A stretch of 64,000 nt of DNA, taken from positions 304,337-368,336 of the forward strand of contig NMRA01000049.1 in assembly GCA_002633005.1 (NCBI GenBank), written 5' to 3'. The translations under genes and the position numbers were made by a program. This document shows, piece after piece, positions 1 to 11,267 of this stretch (the first letter of the stretch is position 1; every line of letters starts with the position of its first letter). Under the pieces are notes generated by a model, which was not told the origin of the DNA, made no database searches, and saw only the letters and a list, made by a program, of their open reading frames with translations. The DNA comes from Phoronis australis (lineage: Eukaryota > Phoronida > Phoronidae).

Positions 1-805
1 CCCCCCCCCCCCCTCATTGCGACATCCTAGATCCAGCGTGCGGGTTTACGAATCTGAAAGCATTTGCTGCGACTCCAATAACTAAGCTCACGTTCAGTCT
101 TTCTTCAAAACAAATTTTCTGGACACCAAAACGTGGGAAACCTTATGTTTGGAATATGTAGTAAACATTTACTAAAGAGCAACTTGATACCGCATTAAAA
201 TAGCTTTTGAAGAAGGCGACACTTATGTCAATTCACAACAAAGAAACGGTCGGGCGCGACAGCGAAAATAGCCGAGCAAATATATCCTTGTGTCTTTTGC
301 CGAAAATGGTTGTTTTTAGACAGCACCAGGCAAGCTCCAATAGCCATGCACGGTTAGCTGTTTCGAATTATGGGCAACAGTTCTGAGATTTCGATTCGCG
401 ATCCACACTTATGTCGTGGTTGGCCGTTGCTGACTCTCGGAAATGGTCGCTGGCGTAAAAGGGTGAGACCCAACGGGTGATCGCATACGGTAACTCCAAT
501 GGTAGGCCTGTTCATTACAAACCAACCAACCTCCTCTGAAACTGTGAATGTTCACATTGTTGTTTATCGCGTTCATGGCCCCCAGATGAATAACTAGGGC
601 TTCACTAGTAATCATTCGAGAGCATCGAAATCAAGGAACATTGATAATTTTACTTTACTGCTGTTAATATGAAAGGTTTCAGTTTATAAACTCCGTATTC
701 GACAGTTCTTGATAGCGTCACACTCACTACAATTTTGTTGAAAACATCATAAAACGCACCCCGCCACGCCTAATGATGCTAGCTCAACCCGACTTTTTTC
801 AAAGT
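1..805. other. No recognised feature
   Basis: The window opens with a 13-base poly-C run that looks like an assembly edge. The rest has no convincing exon, RNA gene or repeat that I can identify; the short open frames lack any recognisable motif. Confidence 0.5.
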
Positions 806-810
806 AAGTG

Positions 811-1052
811 CACGCGCGCACCCAGCCTAAAATGGGGGCTCGAATTTTTGAGAATTTGGAACTTTTACTAAAAAAAAAACAAAAAACGGGTACATACAGA
901 GCTATGAATTGTGCATTCACCGAATTTTGGTAGTTCCTGTCTTTTTAGTGGACTTTTGTATTGTTTTCTACTTTTTCGGACTTTTTGCCCACTTCGCCAA
1001 ATGGGGGCGGGGTCGTTCGAGCCCCCCGAGTCCCCCCCTGGGTGCGCGCATG
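811..1052. mobile_element. MITE family A, copy 1
   Basis: A 242-bp non-autonomous DNA transposon. The left end reads CACGCGCGCACCCAG and the right end is the near-exact inverse, CTGGGTGCGCGCATG. It is flanked by an imperfect 5-bp target duplication, AAGTG at 806-810 and AAATG at 1053-1057. The interior (A-run, then an ACTTTTT-rich part, then a G/C-rich stretch with GAGCCCCC) is shared with copies at 7697, 14798 and 21190. It has no coding capacity; open frames across it are accidental. The superfamily is unknown. Confidence 0.85.
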
Positions 1053-1057
1053 AAATG

Positions 1058-2029
1058 TAAATAAATCTGAATTTTTATTAAATTCCTTAATTTCTGCTGG
1101 TGCGCAACAACATGGCTACCGGGGTTGAATAGCACTGAACTACACATTCAGGAACTTTGGAAATTTTTATAGAAAAGAATTAAACCGAGATCACGATGGT
1201 CCTATTTCCGTTACCAACCATTAAGTGCAGTGGAAACTATCAGCTAATCTAGAAAGTGCTGTAGAATATATTTTGGTTCCACTACCCTCAAGTTGCGAAT
1301 TCAAAAATGGTGCATGTGCTATGCATTGCCTGTGATTCGAGTTGGTTGAGGAAATGACACTGGTAAGAGTAAAAAGACTAATTCGATTTTCGTTTTTAGC
1401 ATGCTAAACATGACGAACTGCAAGTAACTTCAACATTGCTTTATTTGTCCAAACCGATTTGATGGGAGAACGAGCAGTTTTCTCTTTCTATCGTAAGGAG
1501 CTTTTTAATGTAGCTATTAAAATATTGCTGATAGTTAATCGTATTTCGTATGCCAGTCATTGCGTTGTGGTCAAAGAAGGAAAGCATCAGATAACAGTTT
1601 GTCGTCATTTACCAATTTGCCGCGAAGTCAACAAAATTCCTCCATGATCATTCTAACGACTGAGATATTCAACTCATTGAAACAGCTGTTGAATTATCTT
1701 AATTGAGTTAGTTAAGCCGTGATAACGTTTCCAGCCCTCCGCCACACATACTGTTAAAATGCACAGCTGTGTTGGTAACTATTTTTCTCAAATTTTCATT
1801 AAGTTATTTATTTCATATAACCTGCTACAACTTTGAGATCTTTGTGAGCCAAAGCCGACGATCGTCGCATTCCATTTTGTTCACTAGAAGGCAATCGTGC
1901 AGAGAGAGGATCTTATATTAAATGGGTTAACGAAGGTGGTTACTGGGCGTGAATAAGGCGTTGTACTAGACCTCCTCCATATAAAATGTTGGGCGATTCC
2001 CGATTGCGAATTAGGTCGTTTTTTTAGAC
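1058..2029. other. No recognised feature
   Basis: AT-rich intergenic sequence. A 62-codon open frame at 1459-1647 has no motif or splice context that would support a gene. Confidence 0.4.
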
Positions 2030-2035
2030 AAAATT

Positions 2036-2345
2036 TTGCCAGTCAAGTCAAGTCTAACAAGCGAGGGCATTTCAAACAAACAGGTTGATTTTTTAAATAA
2101 ACAAGACAGTCTCGTCAAACTAGCATAAAATAAGTCTCGTCATTTAACGAACGAGACGCATTTTAAACAAATAAGTTCATTTTAAAATAAACTATACAAT
2201 CTCGTCGAACAAACACATCATTCGTGAAAAGAACAGGTTTTGTACCTTAAATAAATCATCTTGTCGGACGAAGATGTCATTTGTTGCAAAAGAACGTCTT
2301 AATGCGAACAATACGTACTCAAGCGGACAAGACAGTTTGCCCGAA
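2036..2345. repeat. Degenerate tandem repeat
   Basis: Three to four diverged units, very roughly 70-100 bp long, each carry a core like 'aaataaac..gacagtctcgtc.aac' followed by 'cattt..aacaaa.aggtt'. Recurrent words are CTCGTC, AAATAAAC and CATTT. A 120-codon frame at 2274-2636 begins inside the last unit, so I do not call it a gene. Confidence 0.5.
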
Positions 2346-2639
2346 AGAATAGAGGTCACCGATGGTATCTCAGTGGTGACGTCAGATGAACGCTCTGGAA
2401 GATTTTCATGTAGTCAGTTAAGTGTAAATCATTGGCAGTTTGAAAAATTTAGTGAAACTTTGACTACTGGCGTAATTTTTGGTATTCGTTTCAAAAAAAC
2501 TCGGAAGACGCATGATCCGACCCCTGGTACCTACGGCTGCCATTTTGGATTTGAATATTGCTGTGGGGGTCAGGTGTGGTTATATAAACAAAAGGTGGTT
2601 CGATATGCAATATGGCTGAGTACTGAGGCACAGTGAGGT

Positions 2640-3465
2640 AGGGCTAATACGATGTGACTTGATAGGTTTATTGGATAGCGCAAGTAGTGCGTAAGTGTGA
2701 CTGAGGGCGACGAAATTCTACACAACGCATGTAAATTTAGGCTGCAAGATATGACGACTAGATCAATTAAATTAAATAATGCATTCACTTTGGATATTGT
2801 ATTTCCAACAGCAGTCTTGGAGAGCGGAAGTACCAATAGCCACCCTCTCCGAGAAAGTGAACTAAAACCTCATAATCAGTGTAATCTTAATGGAATGGCT
2901 AGCTAATAAATAGCATACACAACTCTTTCGATTTGAATTTTGCCACCACCGTATAACGCGAGCTAAAACATGCAATGCTGGGAACATTTTGACAGTGCTG
3001 TGTTAGAATTTGTTACGTATGTGTTATCATGACAGAAAAATAATAGTCCAATTTTGCAATGTCCAAAATCTGTGTCACCTGTTACTTGTCGATCGTTTAT
3101 GAATATATGTTTTGTTTTAGCAGGAACTCGACTGAGACTAAAAACATACAACATTTCCTCTTACCTGCTTATGAGCTATCGTATTTCAAAATTGAGAAAC
3201 CACTCGTGTTTATTGTTCACAAAAACATTTTGAATAAAGTGAGTTCTTTTTATACACCTGTCTAGTTACGTGTGATCCGAATAGCAAATGACTACTCAAC
3301 ACTATTACTAGTGCCAGATATGTCTTCTTGAGTGTGTGTTGCTAAACCATTCACAGTTACTGTGGTCTGTCAAGGCAGAGAAGTAGTTTAACATTTGCAC
3401 GACAGTCTAAATTGGGCCTATCTATGTACACGTAAAATGAGTTTCTAGTAGGATTTAACAACTTC
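2640..3465. other. No recognised feature
   Basis: Unassigned AT-rich sequence with only short open frames and no recognisable motif. Confidence 0.4.
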
Positions 3466-3469
3466 TCTT

Positions 3470-3970
3470 AGCAGAGGCCATATCGGGTACCCACATTTTG
3501 TCTTGTGTCCTGCCCCAGCTCGCATCTGGATGTTGTTTTGATACCGTTCCGCCAGGGATTGATTCCATCTGTGTCTGGCCGGGCCTTTTCTCATGTTTGT
3601 GAAGCCTCTACTGGTGGAACGCCACCTATTGGTCTTCCCATCGCAAACAGAATTTTGCGAGATGTGTTCACAAGGTAACAGTTACTTGTCCTGTCATACA
3701 TAAGGACATCGAACCGCAGCAGTACCTGGATATCATCCTCAAATATGACCTTGGATTGCTTGACATCATGTGAATAGTTTCTGTGACTTCAGAAAATGAA
3801 GTGCTTGCATTTTTTCTCAAGCCCCTGTCTTGTCAGTGCAGCCAGATATTGAATGGAAGAAAAGAAGCGACTTTCACATCATTGGTGCTAGGAGTGCTAC
3901 AATATCGAGGGCTGGATTTAACTTGTATTGTTTCTTAACACCGAAAGCACTGCAACCTAAGCTATTCAAG
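3470..3970 (-). pseudogene. Broken repeat-associated ORF (YDRTS/VN-RK-LF family)
   Basis: On the minus strand three pieces read in order as parts of an uncharacterised ORF that I recognise as dispersed in many invertebrate genomes. They are FSEVTETIHMMSSNP, then VLLRFDVLMYDRTSNC followed by VNTSRKILF and a VPPVEAS stretch, then PDASWGRTQDKMWVP. This matches the family layout (PEVTEAF, LYDRTS with VN.ARK.LF, PPT.AAL, PSP..WGW). The pieces lie in different frames with an in-frame stop after VEASQT, so it is a decayed copy. Its function is unknown; multicopy occurrence elsewhere suggests a transposon or transposon-carried gene. Family assignment is from memory of the pattern, not a search. Confidence 0.45.
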
Positions 3971-3974
3971 ATCA

Positions 3975-5320
3975 CAAAAGACAGGGACAGCTAATACCAC
4001 ATCATTATAGTCCTTTGTTCTGATAAAAAGTTTTCGGCAGCACTTTTTAAATAATGTTCTGCGTGCACGAAGGCGCTTGTATTGCTTTCGTGATGACATG
4101 CGGGAATCGCTTCATTCACACCGCCAAGTACCTCACTGGACGAAAAAAAACCCGTTGTCTTGATCAATGACTATAGACTAAGTCTAATTGTTATTTACGT
4201 CTATTTCGACCCCGATCGTCCGTCTTAAAGGTGCATTGTTTAGATTAACGTAGAAACACAGCTTCATCTTGGCTATGATCGATTTTCCACCTTTGACAAA
4301 ACAAGCCTTCAGCCTCGTTCCTCGCAGCCAGAAAGACTCTGTCAGTTTTGAGAAATTTAAAATACAGTTAATTTTCTGATTGTACTGTATGAACTTCCTT
4401 ATTTGGAAACTTACTGAGTTGATTAACCACACGTTGTTCACTTTTGTTGCGGCGTTTGGAACGGGTGGAATTCACAGTCTGTTGGATAGTCGCAACAAGG
4501 TCTGCGTCTGCGCATTTGATACAAAGTAACACCCGGGGCAAGTATCAACACCAGCGTAGTCGAAAAAATAGTGCTTGTAACCAGGGCTAACCATTATCTA
4601 GACACTCCGATTTTCGTGTAGCACTTCGAACACGACTTTTTTAAAATTCGTGTCGTAACCCATGCTGTACATTCCGAGTAATGTTACAACGCCAGTGAAT
4701 GCGAACAACCGGGTTGTTCATAGTCGTCAACTTCCGTACGACGTTATCCATTATATTACTACGCGTAAAAATTGATTGACTATACTTGAATTACTTCGCT
4801 AATTCCACTGGTCAACCGTCTAAGACGACTGAGTGGTCTATAAGTGGGAGTCGTCATCGAGAACCAATCAAGATATGTCTTAAAGTGCCACAGAACGTGG
4901 AAAACAGATTAAATAGCGTTATTCAAAATGTTTACCTGCCACGGAAACTGAAGTTACAGTTTGTTCGTAAAGATTTTAAATTTCTGTTGATGTCAAAGCA
5001 TTTTTCCTTTAGCTTAAAATTTCAAAAAAAAAACGATCTGTCAACTGATCGCCACTTCGTCGATTTTTCTCCCTCACGACAAAGCACATCTCCTCATTTG
5101 GTATGATGACAAGACATAGACGTAGCACATTTTCCCTATTGAAAATGTGACCTCTGACCTTTGATGTAAACGAAACAATGGCGATTTCAGGCAGCATCCA
5201 TTCTTGACTTCTTTGAGCGCATGCGCGCATTTGTATTATTAGAGACGAAGCACTTGAAAACTGTATTGGGATGAAAGAGTTTATTTTCGCCTGTGTTTCA
5301 AAAACAGTGCATCTGACGAT
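3975..5320. other. No recognised feature
   Basis: No exon, RNA or clear repeat identified. The longest frames (4184-4441 minus, 4786-5106 plus, 5009-5230 minus) have no recognisable domains. Confidence 0.4.
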
Positions 5321-5324
5321 TCTT

Positions 5325-5615
5325 TTAGAAATTCATGCAATATTCGAAGTGAATAACTCTGAGGTTAGCATCCCCAGGAAGTAGATTCGCGAGTTTTCGC
5401 CTTCCATGCCTCTTAACCTGTTGACCCTTAACCTGCGGAACTGGGACAATCGAGTGTATGTTCACGTTAACATCGACGAATCTTGTATCGAATGAATTTA
5501 GTTTAGACACAGCATAGTGCCGCAGCCTCTCGTTTTTTCGTCTCATTTCTTCATCAGGCCGAGATACAACATCCGTTCCGACCAAGAAACTAACTTTTCA
5601 TTTAGGCCATTCACC
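5325..5615 (-). pseudogene. Possible SGNH-like retroelement ORF fragment
   Basis: A minus-strand frame of about 95 codons, bounded by stops, contains VVSRPDEEMRRKNERLRHYA, then FDTRFVDV, then VKRHGRRKLANLL. The order (an 'S.RPDE...N..L...' helix, an 'F.D' strand, and a terminal 'G.RKLA..L') resembles the C-terminal part of SGNH-hydrolase-like domains carried by invertebrate retroelements. The usual HLN motif near the end is not evident. It has no recognisable N-terminal half and no splice context. It may equally be a chance frame; the assignment is weak. Confidence 0.22.
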
Positions 5616-6060
5616 GCTAAGCCATTATTGCTGAGTATTGTTTTTGACGTCGCGCAATAAATAAACTTATAAGTCTTCCCAGACCAAAGCCAAGGGTCTA
5701 ACCTTTTTACTCGAAATCGAACCCGGGCGTGGCTCTGGTGGGTGAGCGGCCACAAACTTTTCAGTCGGGTTGTGAAATGATGTGATGTTGACAAGGATTT
5801 GGTGAATGGCGGCTGATAATTGATCAATGTTGCTATTTCATTTACATTTTAAAATGCAAGTACGTACTCACGTATTCCGTATTCGTAAGACATGCGGGCA
5901 ATTTTGCATGCACATGAAATGCAAACAAAGTATTTTAGTATCCGGGCGTTGTTTTCGGTATAGGTACACCACTCAGTGCATCTAATAACAGAAGCATAGT
6001 TTATTTTTCCATGTAGAAGTATAAAAATTACACCAGAGTCAGAAATTTTAAATATTTAAG

Positions 6061-6136
6061 CAGTAGCGAACCTTCGAAGTAGTGTACCTTTGGAATAGTG
6101 AACCTCGGGAGTAGGGAACCTTCGGAGTAGTGAGCT
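6061..6136. repeat. Short tandem repeat, ~16-17-bp unit
   Basis: About five diverged copies of 'agtag.gaaccttcgg' lie head to tail. No coding or regulatory role can be inferred. Confidence 0.6.
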
Positions 6137-6139
6137 GCT

Positions 6140-7690
6140 CCCAATTCCCGTTCTTTGCATCCCGGCTCATTTCTGGTATTAGGAATTCCGTCTCATAACA
6201 AGAACATATAGAGATGAGGGTCATCGTTGTGTATTCAGATTTCCCTTCCCCCTAATTAAGCTGCGTAAAGGACCTTACCGATAACTCTGTAGCGTCGACG
6301 TTTGCAAAATATCAAAGGAACACCGTTCTTAGACAGTGATCACCGTTCTAGAAATTCGAACCACCCCCCCACGCAATGCTGGCTACAGTGTGTGTTTCTT
6401 TTACTCAAGGTCGTGGTTTCGACTCTGAGTCCTACTGGGGCACACTGCTAGACCCTTGAGTTAGGTCTCTAGATTCTCTGTATTGAAAGATGATAAAAAT
6501 GGTTCTACTAGCTGATCAGTACAGATTGGCCGACCTGAGTGGCCTACGCACGTCTGGTACAACGTGTACTCGGCTAGATTGTCTGCATTAAAAAATAATA
6601 ATAAATAAAATTACACAGTTATCCATGTAAACCATGATACAGAATAATAGACAGTTATTTTGAGCAGAGAAATACTTTTCGAGTTTAAATTCGAGTCAAA
6701 AGATTAGATCCCTGTCGTAGGCTTCTGGCGAGAGTGAGCGGATTTTGAGAAAATTGCCAGTTCGTTATTAATCGTCAGAAAATGATTGACCCTGTTGGGG
6801 ACAAAACGTCGCCATATAACAGTTATGGTCTTAAATGCCTCATAGTCAGATAGAAGGAATGTGGAATATTAAACTTTCATTCTGTTCCATGAATATTCTC
6901 TTGCCAGAACCTCTGACGAGGTTTTTGGATAAGGCGTTATATTGCTGTAAGCATGGACTATAATTCTTGTGTATAACCATGTGATTTTAGTAAGCCCATG
7001 CAAGAGGCGGGGGATTGTTATCTCATATCCACTAATACTGTCTTGTACACTGATGCATTCATGTTATTTTAATAAATAGATTAAATAATTAACCTGTGAA
7101 AGAAATTGGTCAGAAGCAGTAATCCCAGCAGTTCTGCGATGTAGTGCGAGTTGTCTTCAAATACGTTGGCAAATGTGCCGGATTGCCAAGCTAAGAAATG
7201 AGACTTAGCCTGCCTTTGTGTTTACGTACCCCCAGATCGTCACGACGCTAAGCGTGAGGGAGGAAAATAAATAACTACCGCCCGAGTCTCATGTTCAATG
7301 CGTGAGAGTCGGAGCGTCAAATTTCCCCTTTAGTTGGTGTTTCGTTCTGCGGAAGCGCGATCTTTAATCATAATGCCAACCATTTTCAAGTTTGAAAGTT
7401 ACGTGACTTACTACTACTGAAGTCCGCACATGCGCAGGTAATGTTCACCTGAGAGGGTAAATTAGCGAGGTGGCGGGAGGCAGACAATTATTATTGAGAA
7501 TGATGTCTCGCACGACTTTTGAGACCTGCTGGGCTGAAGCTAACTAAAGATTTTTCTTAACCTTGTCTTGACCAAACCCCTTTGCTGTTATGGTTGAAGT
7601 TCGCGTTTGCACAGATATAAAACACCCCCCCCCCCCCNCTACGGAAACTTTCGAGGTGTTCCAGAAATGGCAACGGTCATAAAATAACCC
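6140..7690. other. No recognised gene; assembly weak spot
   Basis: No exon is recognisable. A block at 6395-6470 contains a B-box-like GGTTTCGACTC and 'cactgctagaccctt', a phrase that recurs near 42196, so it may be a relic of a dispersed element. A poly-C run ending in N at 7625-7638 marks poor assembly. Confidence 0.35.
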
Positions 7691-7696
7691 GCCTTG

Positions 7697-7947
7697 CATG
7701 CGCGCACCCAGCCTTCTAAGTAGAGGGGCTCGAATTTCTGTCGATGTGGACCTGTTGCCGACAAAATATCGACAGGACTAAAAAAAACAAAACTGTAAAC
7801 TGTGCGTCTGTGTCTTTTTAGTGGTCTTTTGCCTCGTTTTCTCGGACTTTTTGTTTCTCTGAGGCCAACCTTTTTGTCCACTTCGCCAAATTGGGGTGGG
7901 GGGCTCGTTCGAGCCCCCCGGGCCCCTCCCCCCTGGGTGCGCGCATG
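7697..7947. mobile_element. MITE family A, copy 2
   Basis: A 251-bp copy with the cleanest ends of the family: CATGCGCGCACCCAG at the left and CTGGGTGCGCGCATG at the right, a perfect 15-bp terminal inverted repeat. It is flanked by a perfect 5-bp target duplication, CCTTG at 7692-7696 and 7948-7952. This copy defines the family boundaries. Several overlapping minus-strand frames (7639-8074) run through it and are not genes. Confidence 0.92.
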
Positions 7948-7952
7948 CCTTG

Positions 7953-9470
7953 ACAAGTCGACTCGTAGAGGTTGTCTGTGAAGAAATAACGAACTGCGAC
8001 GTCTTTGCAAGCCCGAAGATCTCCCATGTTACCAAGGAATAGCGCGAGACAGTTTCATAACGGTAGTAGTTCATACCAGACGTTTGATGATAGACGGCGT
8101 TTTTTTAGCCCTTGAAGGCGATTATTTCGCTTGCAACATTCCAATCACATTTCACTTATAAACAATTACTTAATGATCAGTCTTTTTTCTCCTTGTTTAC
8201 TTCTTTTCAATCGCAGGACACTCTTTACTTGTAAAAAGTCAATAAATGTGTTAGAAATTATACCTTTCTCGAGGAATCCCCCGTGTATAATGCCTGGGAT
8301 TCATTTGCCTTATCTGTGATTACGCCCACATTTAGACGAGACTTGAATTTTACGGCCTGTTCAACGCTTTCGCAATTTCTTCTCACTGAATACTTTGATC
8401 TGTAGGAATACTAATAACACACCATATCTTATAGGTTACTGTACTAAGCTTGCATAAGTCTGTTGTTGTCTTTGAGATCTTCGGTTTCAGTTATTTGGTG
8501 CCCAAGAGACAGAATTAATTCTATGGAACAAATGCCTGAATATGTCAGGCGCGTGGCTCTCCATGTCTTTATCAGGAGTGGTGGAAAACTAAACTGTACT
8601 GGTTTTCCAATCACATTTTAACCAAAACGTTGTCAGTGGTGTCTCATCCTTGGCAACGAAAAGCAACTGTTGGTTGTCACCGTCCGAGGAATGATAGTAC
8701 AAATGTACTTCAGCGCAACCTGCGCCTATACCATTTCATCTACTTAGGAGCTGGAGACTGGAGTTGACTTCATTCGGTAGCTTCGCTGATTGTCAAGAAA
8801 TTATTTCATCCCTTGTGACACGGCCATTGACGGGCTCAATTGACTTTATGAAGTTGGCATGTAATGTTATAGGAGATTTTCTGGATAGATGGTTTCTTGT
8901 GTTATGAAGGACTTAGGGGGCACACTACAGTTATTACAGGCTTTTGGCTGCCGACACACCCTTTCCTTACTTGCTAATCAATGGGTTGTGTAGCATTCCC
9001 AACTCACAAGCACTACTAATGATAACTGAAACTTAATTCCGCTACAGATTTTTAAGCGGTTAATTCACATGGGAAAAATCTCGGCAAAAAATACCAAATT
9101 TGACAGTTTTCTCCCCAAAATTGCCACTTCCCTGCAAGTGCTAGGAAAAATCCAACTACAGATTCAGAATGCTCGCACTCTTTGGATTCTATAACTGTGG
9201 TCATAGTATGCCCCTTACCATCTACTTCGAGCTGTCTGACAGCCACCACCTGAAATCGTACCCGATTTCTCGGACAGCAGGCGACAGGGGTTGAAAGCAA
9301 ATGACAGCCACCATTTTGCATCAAAAGTAGGTCACGGCTAAAAAACTTGGCTTTTCTCATTCAAAAACACAGGCAAATCAGTTTCCTGGCATTTGTTTTT
9401 AACAAATTCCTCGAACAACCGGCCAAACCTGGCATACGCCCTGTACATAAGTACAAGTTCTAGGAAATGC
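7953..9470. other. No recognised feature
   Basis: No exon, RNA or repeat that I can support. Frames such as 9052-9360 minus show no recognisable domain. Confidence 0.4.
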
Positions 9471-9473
9471 CCC

Positions 9474-9675
9474 GTTCTCTTTTGAGTCTGTGAGGGGTAC
9501 TGGGGTGTTGGAGTTTTTCTGTTTCGTAATCATAGATTTAACATAATACATAAAAACATTTCTGATACTATAGGTAATCATTTCAATTCCAAAAACCATA
9601 ATATTCAAGATCTTTCTGTACAAATAATAGAAAAACTCCAACACCCCAGTACCCCTCACAGACTCAAAAGAGAAC
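9474..9675. repeat. Perfect 47-bp inverted repeat, 108-bp spacer
   Basis: Arms at 9474-9520 and 9629-9675 are exact reverse complements over all 47 bases. The right arm is part of the GIY-YIG open frame described in the next entry. The left arm is an inverted copy of that coding segment placed directly upstream, so the structure arose by inverted duplication inside a retroelement remnant. Exact identity suggests a recent event or an assembly or cloning fold-back. Confidence 0.9.
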
Positions 9676-9737
9676 AATATTGGATAGACAAGCTCAATAC
9701 AATAGAACCTCACGTATTGAACATAAAAACTTCTTAA
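9522..9737 (+). pseudogene. Penelope-like retroelement GIY-YIG fragment
   Basis: An open frame on the plus strand reads FRNHRFNIIH, then IGNHFNS, QDLSVQIIEKL, HRLKREQYWIDKLNT and EPHVLN before a stop at 9735-9737. The series 'R..HR', 'HFN..H', 'R..RE.yWI..L.T..P.gLN' resembles the C-terminal GIY-YIG endonuclease region of Penelope-like elements. The amino-terminal half (GIY...YIG) and the reverse transcriptase are missing. The upstream edge is replaced by the inverted arm at 9474-9520, so this is a truncated, dead copy. Family naming is by pattern only. Confidence 0.5.
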
Positions 9738-9887
9738 AATATGTCATTGAATTTTTTTACGCAAAAATGTATCATATTCATTACACCATATCTTATATGT
9801 CAATTGTCATATAGAGTTTGATTTCTGTTTCTGTTGACAAAGGAAGTTATTACATCCGAAAATTTCAGTTGACCCATTCTTGTTGTT

Positions 9888-10143
9888 TTATATACCTATT
9901 TATATTTAAACCCCCAAAATGTGTTGACGATTTTCATTTAAAGTTTAATAACTTGGAAATTGAAAGAGTTAGTCCGTTCAATTTACTTGATGTTACTATC
10001 AACGACAACCTGTTATGGACTCTACTCAGCAAATTCTGTGGTGTTCTTAATAACATTAAACATTTCTTACCCTTTGAAACTTGGAAAATTTTATACAATG
10101 GTCTTGTCCTTCCTCATTTTAATTATGGCATTTTGCTATGCCC
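9888..10143 (+). pseudogene. LINE reverse-transcriptase fragment
   Basis: The plus-strand frame contains FNNLEIERVSPFNLLDVTIN followed by GVLNNIKHFLPFETWKILYN and GLVLPHFNYGILL. This is the order found at the C-terminal (thumb) side of non-LTR reverse transcriptases of the Jockey/CR1/L2 kind ('..v..fkfLGv.iD..l.w', 'g.l.r.k..lp...l..lY..lv.ph.nYg...w'). The catalytic FxDD box is absent, so it is a 5'-truncated fossil. The frame runs into a 7-base N gap at 10144-10150 flanked by poly-C; what follows (to 10327) is not recognisable. Confidence 0.6.
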
Positions 10144-10332
10144 NNNNNNNCCCCCCCCTAAATCCGCCTATGTTATTATCACTAATGCCCTTCCCGTAAG
10201 TGTTTCTCAAAAACTTTCTACCCATTCGTTATCTTCTACTATAAATTATCTTAAGAATGTTTGTTTTAAAAGTGATGAACTTGAGTGCACTATTCCCAGC
10301 TGCTTTGTGTGTGGCTATCTTTGGTAAGATCT

Positions 10333-10490
10333 CCTGGACCCAGTTGCATAAAAGTTATACGCCGTATAGCAACAATGACGTCGCATTATCACGCATCACG
10401 TTGTTATTGTTGAACAATGCATCTGACGTCATGCAACAATCAAACTTATCCAGTGGATAACTTTTGAAGCTTTATGCAACTCAGCCCTGG
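10333..10490. mobile_element. Small MITE with ~25-bp inverted ends
   Basis: A 158-bp element. The left end CCTGGACCCAGTTGCATAAA is mirrored at the right by the inverse of CCAGGGCTGAGTTGCATAAA, and an AGTTAT block lies inside each arm. The interior is rich in TGACGTC-like words. I could not fix a target-site duplication, so the superfamily is open. Confidence 0.65.
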
Positions 10491-10664
10491 TCTTTTTACA
10501 TGTAGTTTCAAATTACATTATCACCTAATTTTGTAATTCTGATTATTGGTAACAACGTATTTTTTCTCTCTGTTGGCTCCGTGGTTAGCGGACCCTTCGG
10601 GTCCTTCACTGAGTCTCCATAAGCTTTAACTCTAGATGTATTTTTTGTCTTAACGTGAATAAAG

Positions 10665-10666
10665 TG

Positions 10667-10721
<55 letters not shown>

Positions 10722-10722
10722 A
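10665..10722. repeat. CTG trinucleotide microsatellite
   Basis: About 19 triplets of CTG interrupted twice by TTG. The poly-Cys and poly-Ala open frames read across it on the two strands are products of the repeat, not genes. Confidence 0.95.
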
Positions 10723-10853
10723 CTTTATGTTGTTCCAGCATTTTCTCATAAGATGTCGATTTGCAGCGTGGTCGCTGCAAAGCGGCATCTTGCTAGAAAA
10801 TGGATGTTACATCTTTTCAGGTCTGCAATTTAGCGCGCTTAATCTCACCTTAA

Positions 10854-11215
10854 AGGGATACCAAACCCGGTGTTAGCCTATTAATAAAAACTGAAAAGAC
10901 TTTCTCACACAGCTCTCTGAAACAAAAACAATGGTCTGTAACCCTCAACAATCCTCAAAACCTTGGAGAAGAATTTGAAAACTCCTTTCAAAAATCTACT
11001 AAGCGGGCAAGCGTGACTTACGCTTATAGCGAATTACACGGCAACTGTGGGAAAAAATAAGACCCACAAAAGACCATAATGACCAATATGTGACATAGGG
11101 AGTATGCGTTTTTGGTTGATTCCTGCCTTTAACTTGAAAGGTTGACACCGATGACCCATTCTCAAGCGACAGACAAGGATTGGCTGAAATCATCAAAACA
11201 GGGTTTAGTATCCTT
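10854..11215. mobile_element. TTAA-flanked MITE just upstream of a GPCR exon
   Basis: A 362-bp element bounded by TTAA on both sides (10850-10853 and 11216-11219). The ends are inverted: AGGGATACCAAACCC at the left against the inverse of AAGGATACTAAACCC at the right. A TTAA target duplication is typical of piggyBac-like elements, so it may be a piggyBac-mobilised MITE; no transposase is present. It ends 52 bp before the first GPCR exon found, within the polypyrimidine/branch region of that intron's distal end. Confidence 0.65.
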
Positions 11216-11267
11216 TTAAGTATTTCTGATCTAAGTAATGAGTAACATGACGATGATTCTGTTGTAG

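Noticed and set aside
2274-2636. 120-codon plus-strand frame starting with ATG
   Set aside because: It begins inside a degenerate tandem repeat and has no recognisable domain or splice context.
5695-5750. tRNA-like B box on the minus strand (GGTTCGATTTC)
   Set aside because: The A box is not convincing and the B box has mismatches; probably chance or a very old SINE.
7639-8074. Three overlapping minus-strand frames up to 123 codons
   Set aside because: They cross MITE family A copy 2, with different frames over the same DNA and no domain.
10508-10876. Poly-Cys and poly-Ala open frames
   Set aside because: Produced by the CTG microsatellite on the two strands.
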